Shown here: positions 22,921 to 36,500 of the stretch, one piece after another
Layout of the letters: each line of letters starts with the position of its first letter
How positions within the stretch are numbered: position 1 is the stretch's first letter
Assembly: GCA_905147135.1 (NCBI GenBank)
Contig: LR990053.1
Coordinates: 8,320,501 to 8,384,500, forward strand
Length of the DNA: 64,000 bases
DNA from: Blastobasis lacticolella
Taxonomy: Eukaryota > Arthropoda > Insecta > Lepidoptera > Blastobasidae
Direction: 5' to 3'
The notes under the pieces: generated by a model
Database searches by the model: none
What the model saw: the letters and a program-made list of their open reading frames with translations, nothing else
What the model was told of the DNA's origin: nothing
Made by a program: the position numbers and the translations under genes

Positions 22921-23986
22921 ATTTTTCAATTGTTGCAATGCAATTAATAAGATTATAAGATAAGGTGATGTTAATGATAATGTATTTGTTTTTGTGTAGA
23001 TACTTGATAAATAAATACCTACGGATATAATCAAAATCATAGTAACACACAATAAACATAGTGGAATGGTACCAATCAGTTGGTGAACTTTAGACGTAAT
23101 AATCTCCATGAAGGTTGATAATCACGCATGTGCCAAATGGTTTACATTTTAGGTATGTGGCAAATAATTAAATGGTATTTATTTTAAATCCATTCAGCAA
23201 GATAAATCAGCTAAAGTTATTTGGACAGCGTCATATGTTTTTTTGTCAGCCGACAAACAAATACACCAGCAGTACCTGGGGCACTATTTTAGAATCTTTG
23301 AAACTAGCTTTGATTCGAACGTGTTTCTATTTTAATTTTCTGAATGAAAAATTCAATATTTTAAAAATCACGTTGGCACTACTGAAATAGCACGGTTCAA
23401 AAATAGGAAAAATCAGCATCATGCATCAAAATAATAATATAGTATTTTTTATGTCGAAACAATTCGTAAAATGTCGTAAACAATTTAAATTCCTTCAATC
23501 GAGGCGAGCGATTCAAAAATAGGGCTCCTGGTCAACAACCAAATCAAGGATTGACAGACAATAAGTTAATGTTTGGGTTGCTTGATAGTTATGTTTGCAG
23601 AATAAATAGCCGGTAAGCAAAATTACTATTTCTGCAGCTAAAAGGCGGCTAAATGACACCTGACCGTTTTCCACTTTTTAATGCCATGTTACTTAGAAAA
23701 AAATTCTGTCTAGGAACGGTTATTCTATCTTATACCGTTATTAAAATTAAATTTCAAAGAAAGCAGGTAAATACAAAAAGCATAGAGCTTTCATTTATAA
23801 AAGCGGCTAAACAGCACCGCTAGACTAGAAAGCAGTTAAGGTACTTCAACTTTTGAATTGATTCAATATTTTCATAATCAATACTAAGCTAAAACACCGT
23901 TATCGGTTTACAAAACACTAAAAGGCGGCAAAAGTACTTTAACGGCTTTTTTGTTCAGTTTCTTTAGAATGGGATACCTTACACAG

Positions 23987-24681
23987 TTCAGTACAGTAGT
24001 ATAATTCTTCCCTGTCTCGCGTACGGTTCCCAGACTTGGATATACACAGAACAGGTGAAAGAAAAAATTAAAACATGCCAGTCTGCAATGGAAAGATCAA
24101 TCCTAAAAATACGAAGAATAAATAAAATACGAAACAGCATAATAAGAGATAAAACAAAACTGATAGATTTTTTGCGTTACACTGTTAAACTGAAGTGGAA
24201 ATGGGCTGGATACCTGGCTAGAACGAAAGATAAAAGATGGACAAAGCAAGTCGTAATATGGAAAGGACCTACAGGGAAGAGAAAACGGGGAAGACCGCCA
24301 AGAAGATGGATATACGATATAAAGATAATATCAGGAGACAAATGGCAAATCAAGGCAAAAGACAGAAATAAATGGCAAAAATTTGAGGAGGCCTTTACCC
24401 TAGAGAGGGGCTCTCATTTGAGTAATAATACGTAGATAATTATAAAAAGATAAAATAATAATAATAAAATATTTATATTGATAAATAAATATAAATCCAA
24501 TAATAAATTGAAATAAAATATTATGAAAATGATTAAAAATATATAAGGAAATTATGCAATTAGCCATAACTAATTCATTATATCAATATTATACATATTA
24601 TAATAATTATCTACTTGCATGTAACAAAATTGTATATTGCATGAAATGAGAATTAAATAAATGGTTTTTTATTATTATATT
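23987..24681 (+). mobile_element. 5'-truncated LINE with 12-bp target duplication
   Basis: The frame (24055-24435) has LKWKWAGYLARTKDKRWTKQ, GRPPRRWIYDIK and DRNKWQKFEEAF, the C-terminal tail of an endonuclease-RT polyprotein (the W.WAGH.AR pattern). TACCTTACACAG is duplicated at 23975-23986 and 24682-24693 (one base of border uncertainty). The 3' part is AT-rich without a clear poly(A). It is found in unit 1 only. Confidence 0.78.
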
Positions 24682-25043
24682 TACCTTACACAGATATAAC
24701 TAAAAGACGATCATACGTCATTGCCTAACTCAAAAGCGGTTTAAATCACTTAGCCGCCTTTAAGAGTTGGATTGTTACTACTTTTAAAATACAGAAACTA
24801 CAAAAGAAAGCCATGTTAGTCTCTAAGCAAAGTAAATTAAATATATTTTATGTTCTTGCATAACTTAAATGCAGTTAAATAATGACGCATCACTAGAAAA
24901 CAGCAATCTACTATACCAATAGTCATCAGTTACTTTCATTTGAGGTTGTTTTTATTAAATAATATGACCGTTGGGGACCGTTTTTACTTTTTACGAAAGG
25001 ATTTAAAAAAACGATGTCCTATAATAGCAAATTAAACATAAAT

Positions 25044-25113
25044 CTCGCTGTTTGTTAATTTAGATTTTTATTAAAAAGCTATTTAATAAAAATCTAAATT
25101 AACAAACAGCGAG
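25044..25113. repeat. 70-bp near-perfect palindrome
   Basis: Arms of 32 bases (starting CTCGCTGTTTGTTAATTTAG) are separated by a six-base spacer around AGCT. It lies 14 bases before the point where homology with base 1 of the window starts. Confidence 0.85.
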
Positions 25114-25529
25114 AATTTTTAACTGGTGCTTAGTGAATGAACTGGTGATTATTGCAATTTTTATTTTCTTGAATTAAATGAGCTTGAAATTTTCGACAAT
25201 TTGGCTGTTAAGATGCTGTGATGTTGCTGATCGTAATAAAAATAACTTAAATTAATGAATAAGCGATCATTGTAGTGCTGACATATAGGTTCTTAAAAGC
25301 AAAAGATTAATTTTAAAAATTAACTTAAGGAAATCAATGAATGACTCGAATGAGCAACGAGCTCAGAATTTTTTGAGTTTTAGGTCTGTAACAATTTGTG
25401 AATGTGAATGATAAGAAAAGTAACTGTAACCAATGAATGATAGAGCTCAAAATTTTTGTCATTTGAGTTGTTAAATGCTGGGGTTATTGCTAAAATTAAT
25501 GATTGAGCGAGCTGTGTGAGCTAAGAATT

Positions 25530-26560
25530 ATTGGCCTTTTCGCTCATAAAACCGCATATGTACTCAAGTATTAAACTTTAGAATTTTTTGAAAACTCTAC
25601 TGTAATTTTTTGATAGCTGTAGGTTGTCGGTACATTCCGGAAAGTCGGAGGTAGATGGAATGGACTCCGTTTGGCGGAAAACAAACACGCCTGTAATTTG
25701 GTAGCATTGAACGCCGCTAGATTGGCTTCGCCCCAATCGAAAATTGCCTTGAGATCTTCATTCAAACGACCAACCATGGCCTCTCGACAAAACTTATTGT
25801 CGTCCCTGTTGCATTTAGCCTCTGACAGATATACATCCGTTACTGTGCTGTCGTCTGCCGTACCCAAACGTACCGGGTACAAACAGCAGCAAAAGAGTCA
25901 CGGACAGAACCCACCCCTGAGGAACTACCGCGTCGATGGCCTGAAGATCAGACGAGTAACCATCAAGAACTACATTGATTGAGCGTCTACTCAGAAAATC
26001 TGATATCCAGGTGTAAAAGCCAACAGGAATACAAAATGAGGGTAAGCTTGCTTAGAAGCCAAGCCAAGCCTGCGTGCCAAACACTATCAAAGGCCTTGAT
26101 ATCAAGAGACACAGCAATGGCCTCGCTATGTTTCTCAATGGCCTCACTTAATATATAAGTGGCATACACCAGAAAGTCCTCAGTCGACCGACTACGGCAG
26201 AATCCGTAGTTGGAATCGCTAAGGAGATCACCCCGCATCTTCAAGATGCGCAAGGAGTTTCTTGTTCAGCGCACTTCAGTGAGCATTAAGGTGGCCGAAA
26301 TAGGGCGGTAGTTGACAGAGTCTGTGTGGAAGCCCTTTTTGAGCACGGGCTGTACGTTGGAAAGCTTCCATAACTTAGGTACAGTACCAGTGTCAAGTGG
26401 GAGGCGACACAGGCGCGTGAGAATAGGAGACAACTCAGGGGCACATCTACGCAGGACTATCGCTGGTATATGCCAGCGATCTAAATTGTATCAACAGGTC
26501 CAGTAGCCTTGTTCACATCCAGACTTCGCAGGATTTTTAAAAGCTCTTTCTGATTCATTT
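25530..26560 (-). mobile_element. Jockey-superfamily LINE RT fragment, unit 2 copy
   Basis: It is near-identical to 402-1440, with TADDSTV near 25850 and the AVSLDIKAFDSVW palm block at 25987-26253. It is followed by a tandemly duplicated stretch. It is a relic broken by frameshifts. Confidence 0.75.
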
Positions 26561-27233
26561 GCAAGCAAAATTGAAAATAAAAATCCAAATTTATTTATTG
26601 ATTAGGACATTAAATATCTCTTTCAATTGTCAAAAAGGAGGGGGGTAGAAAAGTAGGAAGGAAGCACACAGTGACACGCGGGCAGCAGCAAACTTACCCC
26701 ACGCCAGTCACGACCGGACCGTGCCCGGCAATGCCAGGCAAAGCCGGACCGCGTTTTTTTAAGGTGGCCGAAATAGGGCGGTAGTTGACAGAGTCTGTGT
26801 GGAAGCCCTTTTTGAGCACGGGCTGTACGTTGGAAAGCTTCCATAACTTAGGTACAGTACCAGTGTCAAGTGGGAGGCGACACAGGCGCGTGAGAATAGG
26901 AGACAACTCAGGGGCACATCTACGCAGGACTATCGCTGGTATATGCCAGCGATCTAAATTGTATCAACAGGTCCAGTAGCCTTGTTCACATCCAGACTTC
27001 GCAGGATTTTTAAAAGCTCTTTCTGATTCATTTGCAAGCAAAATTGAAAATAAAAATCCAAATTTATTTATTGATTAGGACATTAAATATCTCTTTCAAT
27101 TGTCAAAAAGGAGGGGGGTAGAAAAGTAGGAAGGAAGCACACAGTGACACGCGGGCAGCAGCAAACTTACCCCACGCCAGTCACGACCGGACCGTGCCCG
27201 GCAATGCCAGGCAAAGCCGGACCGCGTTCTTTC
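26288..27233. repeat. 473-bp direct tandem duplication
   Basis: AAGGTGGCCGAAATAGGGCG occurs at 26288 and 26761, and both copies run to the GCCGGACCGCGTT(C/T)TTT boundary. Unit 1 has one copy (from 1168). The duplicated part covers the NYRPIS end of the RT relic and the start of the interspersed repeat. Confidence 0.9.
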
Positions 27234-27469
27234 TTAATTTTACAAGACACATAAATATGTCTAGTAAAATTAAGAAAAAACGCCTAAAACTACAGCAAGA
27301 GTAAGCCAGTCTACCAAGGCAGCACCCGTTCACGAGTATAACGCAGGGCACAGCCATCGTCCAATTTAACCATATTTGAGGGAAAAGAGTAACCCGGCCC
27401 CCACGCCACCGCCAGACAGACTTTTAAGTGAGCGTGCATTACACATGCTGCATGTGATTGGTAGCTGCT

Positions 27470-27668
27470 CCCACCCTACTCTATCCTATCCCTACCCTAC
27501 CCCTAGCTTACCCCTACCATATTCTCCTACTGCCTTAACCCTACCCTACCGCTACCTTACCCCTACCCTACCACTATCTTACCCCTACCCTACCACTATC
27601 CTACCCCTACCCTACCACTATATTACCCCTACCCTACCCCTACTTTAACTACTACCCTACCCCTACCC
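27470..27668. repeat. Minisatellite, CTACCC(C)-type units, unit 2
   Basis: It is the expanded counterpart of 1899-2044, with additional CCTACCACTATCTTACCCC-type units. Confidence 0.75.
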
Positions 27669-29171
27669 AACCGCAGGAAGAAGTCAGTATGTGTGGGAAA
27701 GGAAGGAAATTTAACGCCGCATCCAAGGTAGTTCTCTGTGGGGGATAGAAACGGCAAGAAACCCACAGAGCTTACGTTAATTCATTTTTTTTTAAACATT
27801 TCTTATGGGCTAATACATTATTTATCCTATATACTATCTTAAAAGTAAATACCTGTATAGAACAGCAGCATTGATCGAGGTAAGCCGCGTCAGCGTCTAA
27901 GTAAGGAACAGTAGCTACGGCTTTTTAGTCCCGAGGTAGTGGTGGACTTAATCGAGGTTTGAGTGCAGGCCTCAGATGTGCGAAGGTGCGCTGCCGCTGT
28001 GATACCATTCTCCTATTTAACTGCTTCATAGTTTTTTTTTAATGAAGTAAATAGGGTGGTGTAGGAGAATTGTAGTTGGCCGAGGTAACGCTAAAATGCT
28101 CACCATTCTCGTTTGGGCCTGAAGCTAAATTTACGGGAACGCCCAAACCCCTCAGATTGGCTCTCTGGCTCTCCCACCTGATCCCCAGCCGCCAGGTAGA
28201 GCAGGTAGAGCAATCTGGGATATTTCGAGGGCCTCGTCAGGGAGGAATCAGAGTCTTTCACTGGTGGCTAACCAGCTACATGGGCACTCTATTTCCTAGG
28301 GTCGACCAGTGGCGGCACCATACTTCGGATTCCGCTGCCCTCCGTAGCCAGGCAAGTCGGTTACGCAGAGCGACCATAACTGTCCAGATCCATCCTTATA
28401 GAGGGCTACTCCAGGAATCGCACCGAAACATGGCTGAGCTTCTTGACGACGCGTTAGTCTCCTCTCTTTAGTTTAGTTTTGCTACAATAAATTAATTTTC
28501 TTATCAATAACTGTATCTTACTTCGTAGTTAACTTCAATTATTGTGCAGGATTCGTAAAAAAATGATGGGGACAAAACTAGTCAAAAAGGCAGGTTTTAA
28601 AAAATATTTGAAAATATACCGCTTTTAAGACATGCATAACTTATTAAAAGTAGTTTAAAAACAATAAGAGAGAAGTTATGCGATATCTACTTGCCTAAAA
28701 GTCGGCAATATACCGTTAGCCGATTTATTGTTATGGACTGGATCAATTTTGTTATTGATTTAAAATATGCAAAAAAATAAAACTGCTTTATAAGTATGTT
28801 AATGTTGAATTCCATATCTATAAAGCAGTCACGAGCCTTTAGCCGCCATTTAGTACTGTGTACTTAAAACAATCTTTAAAGTTTTACAAGGTTAGAAAGG
28901 ATAATATGCATTTTAGTTACATATATATTATTATTTAACAATAGAATCTTTTTTCATGTAAAAGAAGAAAAAAAAAACCTTGCTTTTTGTATATGGCAAC
29001 ACGACTAAATATAAATAAAAAATGAATAGCATCGGTTTTAAAAAAATCTCTAATTTTTCGGCTCTAGCTCAAAATTACTTTTTGTCATTTAGCCGCCTTT
29101 AAGCTTGAGCAGTCAGCAGGATTAATCAATCGGTTAGTATAAAAATAGAATTGATATGCTCTAAACTCTAA

Positions 29172-29578
29172 AGGTGTGTCCAAACATAGAGCGGCAAGTG
29201 TGCGCGGCTGCCGCGCGCGGCGTGCCGCACTGTGTTTGTACAGGCAGTTATCGTTCGTCCGTAATCCTGTCTGGACGTGTTTGCGCTTCTCAAAAATTGA
29301 CAATGAAACATCAATAAGATTGATTGAAATATATGGCTCATATAATGAGTTGTGGGATCCTCAACAGAAATGATAAGCAAAGTCGAATAATAAGCAGAGC
29401 TAAAACACTGACCGCCTTCATTGTAGTTTTGGTTCAGAGTGAATTCAAATGCGCGGCGTGTCTCGCAAGTGCCGCGCAAACATTCGTCAATAGTCCTAAC
29501 TAGTGCGCGGCAGAATTGTTTCCTGGACATGCCGCGTGTTGCTGCCGCGCACGTGCCGCTCTATGTTTGGACACGCCT
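29172..29578. mobile_element. Harbinger-type MITE, unit 2 copy
   Basis: It has the same ends and TAA flanks as 3541-3960. It is 407 bp because 13 bases between direct GCCGCGCAA repeats are absent. Confidence 0.85.
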
Positions 29579-30566
29579 TAAGGGTCTGCATTTTACAATT
29601 ACGGTCAGCTAATAATTTAAAATTAACACGATTTAGTTGAAAAGACCAAAGCGGCAAAGATCGATAAATGTGGGCGGAGTTTAATAATAATTGCGTGTGA
29701 TCATTGTTATTCAAGGATTTGTCGCATTGGGAACAACGTGCACAGATTACTATAGATTGCATTGCTTATCTTGTATATAGTGTTTATTATTATTTTTGAT
29801 CCCATGATTAAAGTTAGACTATGATTTCTACGTCAATTGACTAAATATCAAATCAGCGACACTTTATGGTCTGTAAAAACGGATCACTCCTATGAATTTT
29901 GTATGAGATTTTGAACTAGTCATTGTACAAATGCGTCAATTTTGTTTTTATTTTGTTATTTTATTTACATCTAGTAATTTATTTTGATAAGAAAGACATT
30001 TGTTCACACATTATATCAACTAACATAAAAATAAATATGTACAATAAAAAGGAAAAGAAATTAACTAAATTAAAATATGTAGCATTACCTCTCTGAATAG
30101 CAATGCTCATTTTTTGTGCGAATTAGCTGCCAGATTGCCAGATTTCTTGGAAAGTTCTCTGTACAAAGAGAGGGCCCCGAGGCCCCACGGACCTAGGGTC
30201 TCGAAACAAAGTTGTATTGGGTGCCGATACTCTGGTACTTTTTAATTTTTTGCCTTTCAGCTGCATCTGCCTTTTTTAGCAGTAAATGGCAGATGGGAGG
30301 ATGCCAGAGTGTCGACCCATTTTTATATAGTAGTCGAAAAATAGTAAATGTTTCAGTAAAAGTATTTAATTTTGCTTAATGCCTCTTCCAACGTGATATG
30401 TAGTATTGGTGAGTTGTCGCTTCGGCGAACCATTACAGTACAATTGCGTACCCAACAATACTTATAGTCCTTTTCTCATGATATATTTTTGGCACGTTGC
30501 AGAAGAAATTTATTGTATTTATTGTAGGTATATCCGGTTACTATTACCAAGGAAACCAAGTTCACT

Positions 30567-31387
30567 GGCAACTACGTTTTTCATATTTCTCATTTTAGCT
30601 CAAAAGCGTCCTTTTTATATCTGCACTGCAACTTTAACAATACAAATTTAATGATTTTACTATCACTATAATTTTAATCACAAAATCATTAATGCCTGTG
30701 TTAAGGTTAACGGTGTAACCACAAGCATCAGTAAGGGTTTTAACATTAGTTATTATGTTCTCACCTTTTCTTTGCGGCATACCATTTCTTAGAATATTGG
30801 AACGGCGAACCCATTGATCATTTCTGTTATTGACAACAGTTTTCAGATGACTAATTTCAATATGCATTTCAACGTAGTGGACTTTGTCTGATATACCGTC
30901 AACCCTCGTGTTCAATGAACATTTCAATTCATTAATATCAGACAACCTGTTTCATGTCATCTTGGAGTATATGAATTACTGGCAGCTATGTTTTTCATAT
31001 TTCTCATTTTAGCTTAAAAGTCGTCCTTTTTATACCTGCACTGCAACTTTAACAATACAAATTTAATGATCACTATAATTTTAATCACAAAATCATTAAT
31101 GCCTGTGTTGAGGTTAACGGTGTAACCACAATCATCAGAAAGGGTTTTAACATTAGTTATTATGTTCTCACCTTTTCTTTGCGGCATACCATTTCTTAGA
31201 ATATTGGAACGGCGAACCCATTGATCATTTCTGTTATTGACAACAGTTTTCAGATGACTAATTTCAATATGCATTTCAACGTAGTGGACTTTGTCTGATA
31301 TACCGTCAACCCTCGTGTTCAATGAACATTTCAATTCATTAATATCAGACAACCTGTTTCATGTCATCTTGGAGTATATGAATTACT
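30567..31387. repeat. About 410-bp tandem duplication with mixed ancestry
   Basis: It consists of two direct copies of the ORF1-like region (30567-30980 and 30981-31387). The first has the unit 3 variants (CTCAAAAGCG, TTTTACTATC, CAAGCATC). The second has the unit 1 variants (CTTAAAAGTCG, no TTTTACTATC, CAATCATC). Confidence 0.85.
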
Positions 31388-31776
31388 GAGAACTTAGCAT
31401 TTAGTTTACTAATTTGTGTATACAATTAGACATGTCCCTTAGTAAAATCAAATCTGGTCGTTCCGATGCAACTGCAGCCAATTCGTTAGATGAGCCAGTT
31501 TTAGGTCAGATACAGACGATCAGAAACCACCTTAGACACGGATATCGGTGTTCCTGGAGTGCTAGCCGTGGTAGAAGTACTAGCCGTGGTAGGTTGGTCT
31601 AGGTGCGACAAGGTTAGGGTTGAAGGGGAAACGTTGCTCTGGCAGCAAATAGGCAAAAGGCTGTCATAGCTGCCACGGAGTCTGTAGATATGCGGTCTGT
31701 TGACGCTGCGGGCGGATAGACCTCTAGTCAGGGGTGATGTAATATCCGAGTCCACTCCAGTCTCCTCCTCCGGCAC
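30634..31776 (-). pseudogene. LINE ORF1 / FP25K-like fragments, unit 2
   Basis: Frames at 31501-31776 (Ser/Thr-rich head), 31014-31352 and 30634-30945 (two copies of the RRSNILRNGMPQRKGENI block) show that the tandem duplication doubled the C-terminal part. Confidence 0.55.
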
Positions 31777-33216
31777 GGACGTTACGCCAGGGACTTTTCA
31801 CGAGGCTAGCAGCTCAGCCTCCCAGGGTGGAGTTTATGTAATTTCTGGGTTCGGGAGCCCGTTAAGCCTGCGGGCGGTCAGCGGACAGCAGTTTCACTAG
31901 GTCCGACGACAACACACCTCCCCTCCTCATCCACATGACAGCGGATGTGACAGCTAGGCCCCTCCCTTACCAAAGCCACGGTTCCCCATGGAGCATTGGA
32001 AACCATACTTACCGGCAGCAGCAAAACAACAGTTATAAAATACCTAGTGTTGTTTGGCAGCCGAGCAGCCCCAAATACGAGCAGGATATCCTGTTATGCT
32101 CTCTACCTCCTTTCTATACCCTACGTCTCTTCATTCATTTAACTTCCAACATGCGGTGTTTGAGGCCGTAGCGGTTTTTTAATAATAAACTTGTCAGGTA
32201 TTTGACCGCCATCTCACCTAATGGAGAGTGGCGATGTGTCCGAAAGTGGCACATGCCTGCCTAATCAGTCTGGCCTTGAAGTAAGGTACAGTGTACAACA
32301 ATATCAAAAACTATATCTTGTTATGGACCTGGAATTCTACAATAGACTGCCATTTGATATAACTTATGCATATGTTATAACTCTATTGATTACAGAGACG
32401 TCTTACTGTTTCGCTTCGCGAAGTATACTTTCATTTGGGTCCTTCTTCTATTTAGCGTGCCAATGACAAACACAATGCCCAAAACTTAGCCACTTTAAAA
32501 GCACTATCGGCGGTTCTCATCACCCAGACACCGCCCAGGCGGGTGGGTGGTGTTATTTAGGGCTTGCTTACCCTTGAATTAATGATTTTATTAGGAATAG
32601 CCCATGGGCCTTCCCCCATGGGAACTTTACCGGCATTTCCCGCATGTGATTTCTACAGGGTTCTATACCCCCTTAATTCACTATATTCTTATTCTTATAT
32701 TATCACTTTAATGGAGTTACTCATGACAAACGTGTAGTAAGATTTTGTACAAGACATAGCCTTAACGATGTCCTCGTAATTGCTTCAAATTCGTGCTTCG
32801 ATTATTATATATTATTATATTTACTACTGTGCATTAACTTGTTACCTATTCTTGCACAAACTTTTAATCTTATCTTATATAACTCGTTGCTTAGATACTT
32901 CTTTATCATCTTTATACTTATGTATGTTATTAAGCGCGCGCACGGACAATAATGAAGACTTACAGGCACTGCACAGACGAGGTGCCGGCCGAAGTGGGGT
33001 TGTTCAGTTTCTGTCTCTTTCCAAATAACTATGTGCGAGTGAGTGCGAACGCGTGGCGACGCTACTACATTGTAGTCTATACTAAATCTCTTCTACAAAG
33101 ACGGTATTATGTCTATTTAAATACATAATTTTCATAACCAAATAAGACAAATCAGTCTGGACAGATTTTAACACCCAGACCCGTAACCGAAATTAAAATT
33201 CCTTATTTCAAATTTC

Positions 33217-33282
33217 TGCTTGGCCGGGAATCGAACCCAGGACCTCTGCGTGGCAGACGTGGCACTGAACCACTCAGATCGT
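33217..33282 (-). repeat. tRNA-Gly-like SINE head (first copy in unit 2)
   Basis: It has the same A-box and B-box sequences as the copy at 7185-7250, including GGTTCGATTCCCGGC on the minus strand. Confidence 0.58.
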
Positions 33283-33469
33283 CAAATATAGACATTCGTA
33301 GAAAAGCTTATTTTCCTTAAATTTATTAGTTTACAGAATTTCACAAACTGTGTAGCATCCCTAATACAACGTTGTTATAATTTAAAGACTCAATTCAAAG
33401 TATAAACGTCGGACGCATAGAGTTTTAATCATAACGTCTTATTAAAGGTACCGCCTAAGTTGCCTCACC

Positions 33470-33575
33470 ATGGAGCTGCCTACATTCAACGAAATGTTCA
33501 AACAAATTATAACAAACTTTTGGGTATGTGGGATACCTTATGGCCAGTCTCTGTGTTTTCGGTACTACATCCTAA
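33470..33575 (+). pseudogene. Odorant receptor exon 1 fragment (unit 2, first copy)
   Basis: It starts in CACCATGG and encodes MELPTFNEMF and NFWVCGIPYG up to the foldback element. The rest of this receptor copy is absent: after the element and a LINE the sequence jumps at about 38203 to the next copy. Confidence 0.8.
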
Positions 33576-36500
33576 TCTTGAACGCACACTCATGCAGTGC
33601 GCCGCGCGGCGCATTGCACGATGTGGAAAACTTGTTACACGCCAAGCAATTTGTATGCAAGTACATTGACATGTGGCGAAATGTATTACTGTGCAGCACG
33701 CCGCGCGGCGCACTGCATGATGGGGCAACACCCGCAATTCAAGCCCCAAATGTCAGTTCTGTATGAATTTTGTCCACGTTTTTCAATTTAGCCCCATCGT
33801 GCAGCGTGCGGCGCGATGTCAGCAGATGTCAGCATGAAACGTCACATTTGACTGTTTCTTTTTACCAACAGTTCGAATCTTACCTCCATATGTGACACAG
33901 TTCACACACATACATCTACACACACATTTACACACATCTGTCTACTTTTTTTAGTACAGATACAACGCGTGTAAATGAAATAGGAAACCGACCCTCTCAA
34001 AGAAAGTTTGACCGTTGATGCGTAAGCCCCTCCCCTTTTTCTGATTCTTTAACATTAACGATGTTGTTTTGCTCTCGTGATCCTGTCGTCATTCTCTCTT
34101 CAGTTCATCCCGAATTATAAATCAGGCATGTTTGGTTCTAGAACACAAGTTTCTAAAAAGAAATGTTGGTACTCGTAGAAATTTACATTTTGAAAGGCGC
34201 CTGTCAAACTTAAAACTGTAATAACTCTGAAACTATTGGTGCTAGAATACTAGTTCCTAAGAGAAAAATGATAGTGCTCGGCGAGATCTACATTCCGGAT
34301 GAAAGCTGTCAATCTTAAAACTGTAATAACTCTGAAACTATTTGCCTTAAAGCGCTTGATACAGAACAGCAAATACTTATAGATATCGACGGGCACTATC
34401 ATTTCTTTTTAGGATCTAGTTTTCTAAGAGCAATAGTTTCCGAGTAATTTAAGTTATATACACTCTCTTTATACTTCCTACTGATGTTATATTTTGCAGT
34501 TATAGTTTTGAATAAGCCACCATGGTATACACTCAGTTTAAGTAAACATTCGTAAAGGACAGAAATAACTACGTTTTAAAATTTTTTTCGTAATATTGTC
34601 CCAAAATCATGTCTTCAACCAGTTGAGGACAAATTTAAGCAGTGCGGTTTATCCTACAACGGAATCAATCAATGTGAATAAAAATTCCTAACATGACCGA
34701 ATCAGTCTTCTGAATTTAAAAATTTTGAAGTTTTTATGTTCTTATATCCTCAAGATAATTTAATTGAATGTATTATCATAAAGCCTGTAACCATCGGACA
34801 ATCAATACGCTTTTAACGAAAATCGGCCAAGTACTTTTTGAGCTAGAATAAACATCCATACAAACATTCATATCAACATACATACACACAAACCCCTTTC
34901 TCCCGCAAGAGTACGACATTGACGACATACGACAGAGACGACATTGTTCCACTTGCTATGGTCCTGACAAATCTCTGTCGATTCTTTCACGTTTATCAAC
35001 TTTACATACATAAATTGTTAACTTCATTACCCTCCCATAGCTCCATCGTAGTCGGGTAAAAAGTATCAGTTATAGTATAGTATTCGCGGAAGTTGCATGG
35101 TTCAATTTCTTTAGATATTACTGATGTTATACTTCTTAGTTAAAATATGGAATGACTTACTACGGTCTACAGATGGTGAATCTATGGACACCTGTCAGAA
35201 GTAAACATCCAAAGAAAACATTCGTTTTCAAAGATTTTAAAGTAAAATTATGTCTTCTTCCGAGGATGAATACATGTTGGCCGTACTGCAGATGGTTAAT
35301 ATGCAAAAATGTAGACGACCCCGACGTAAATATTGGGTGTACCCTATATGGAATACCGGTGAAAAAAATAGACTTACCAGTTGATGGTAAACCTGGAAAT
35401 GTATCCGGACCGTTTTCAGCAGGTTTTCAGGATGTCACCATTACGTTATAATCAAATATTAACCCGAGCCAGATCAAGGTTACAAAAACGGCACACAAAT
35501 TGTAATGTCAATGTAGCATTGACAATAATATAAATTAAATAATCATCGTGGCGTCATTATGATGATGTTGACTTCAATATAATGTTTTATGAGCTTGTTG
35601 AAAAACATCCTGCACCATACGATTATAATCGATCAGATTACTCTAAACAGAACGTGAGAGACAAGATGCGGATAATGATAGTAAGGAAATTAAACGGCAA
35701 ATTACGTGGGGACAAAAATGTCTGACCATGCCAGCCCGCTAAGCACGGGAAGGAGAGTTCAACCCACGAAGCGATGGCTAGACGTCGATAAGAACGACAT
35801 GCGTGCCAACAAACTCACCACCAAGGATACCAAAGACCGAGCGAAGTGGACCAAGAGGATTAGGAAGGCGGACTCCTGGCAACCGAAATATAACACCAAG
35901 ACGATGATAATGATGATTTTCGTTAAAAGCGTATTGATTGTTCGATGGTTACAGGCTCTATAAAAATTCATTCAATATATTATCTTGAGGATATAAGAAC
36001 ATAAAAACTTCAAAATTTTTCAATTCAGAGGATTGATTCGGTCATGTTGGGAATTTGATATTCACATTGATTGATTCTGTTGTGGGATATACCGCACTGC
36101 TTAAATTTGTCCTCAGCTGGTTGAAGACATGATTTTGGGACAATATTACGACAAAATGTTTTTAAACGTAGTTTTTTCTGTCCTTTACGAATGTTTTAAG
36201 TATACCACGGTGGCTCATTCAAAATTATAACTACAAAGTATAACATCAGTAGTAAGTATAAAGAGAGTGTATACAACTTAAATAACTCGGAAACCATTAC
36301 TCTTAGAAAACTAGATCCTAAAAAGAAATGATAGAGCCCGTCGATATCTATAAGTATTTGCTGTTCTGGAACAAGCGTTTTAAGGCCAATAGTTTCAGAG
36401 TTATTACAGGTTTAAGATTGACAGCTGTCAACTATCATTTCTCTTCAGGAACTAGTGTTCAAGGAGCGATAGTTTCAGAGTTATTACAGTATTAAGTTTG

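Larger units (their letters stand above)
1..25127. repeat. Segmental duplication unit 1
   Basis: Base 1 corresponds to base 25128, and order and orientation are kept across RT fragment, MITE, receptor and lipase, with only scattered substitutions and indels. The unit carries a broken odorant receptor and an intact lipase. Its last part (about 23180-25127) has no counterpart at the unit 2/unit 3 junction, so the unit boundaries are not identical. How far the duplication extends to the left cannot be seen. Confidence 0.9.
23170..25127. other. Unit 1-specific flank
   Basis: This AT-rich stretch is missing between lipase copy 2 and unit 3. Apart from a LINE insertion and a palindrome it holds no gene. 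The motif AAAGGCGGCTAAA and its inverse TTAGCCGCCTTT occur repeatedly (about 23640, 23800, 23920, 24755), as they do at 2990-3475. Confidence 0.6.
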
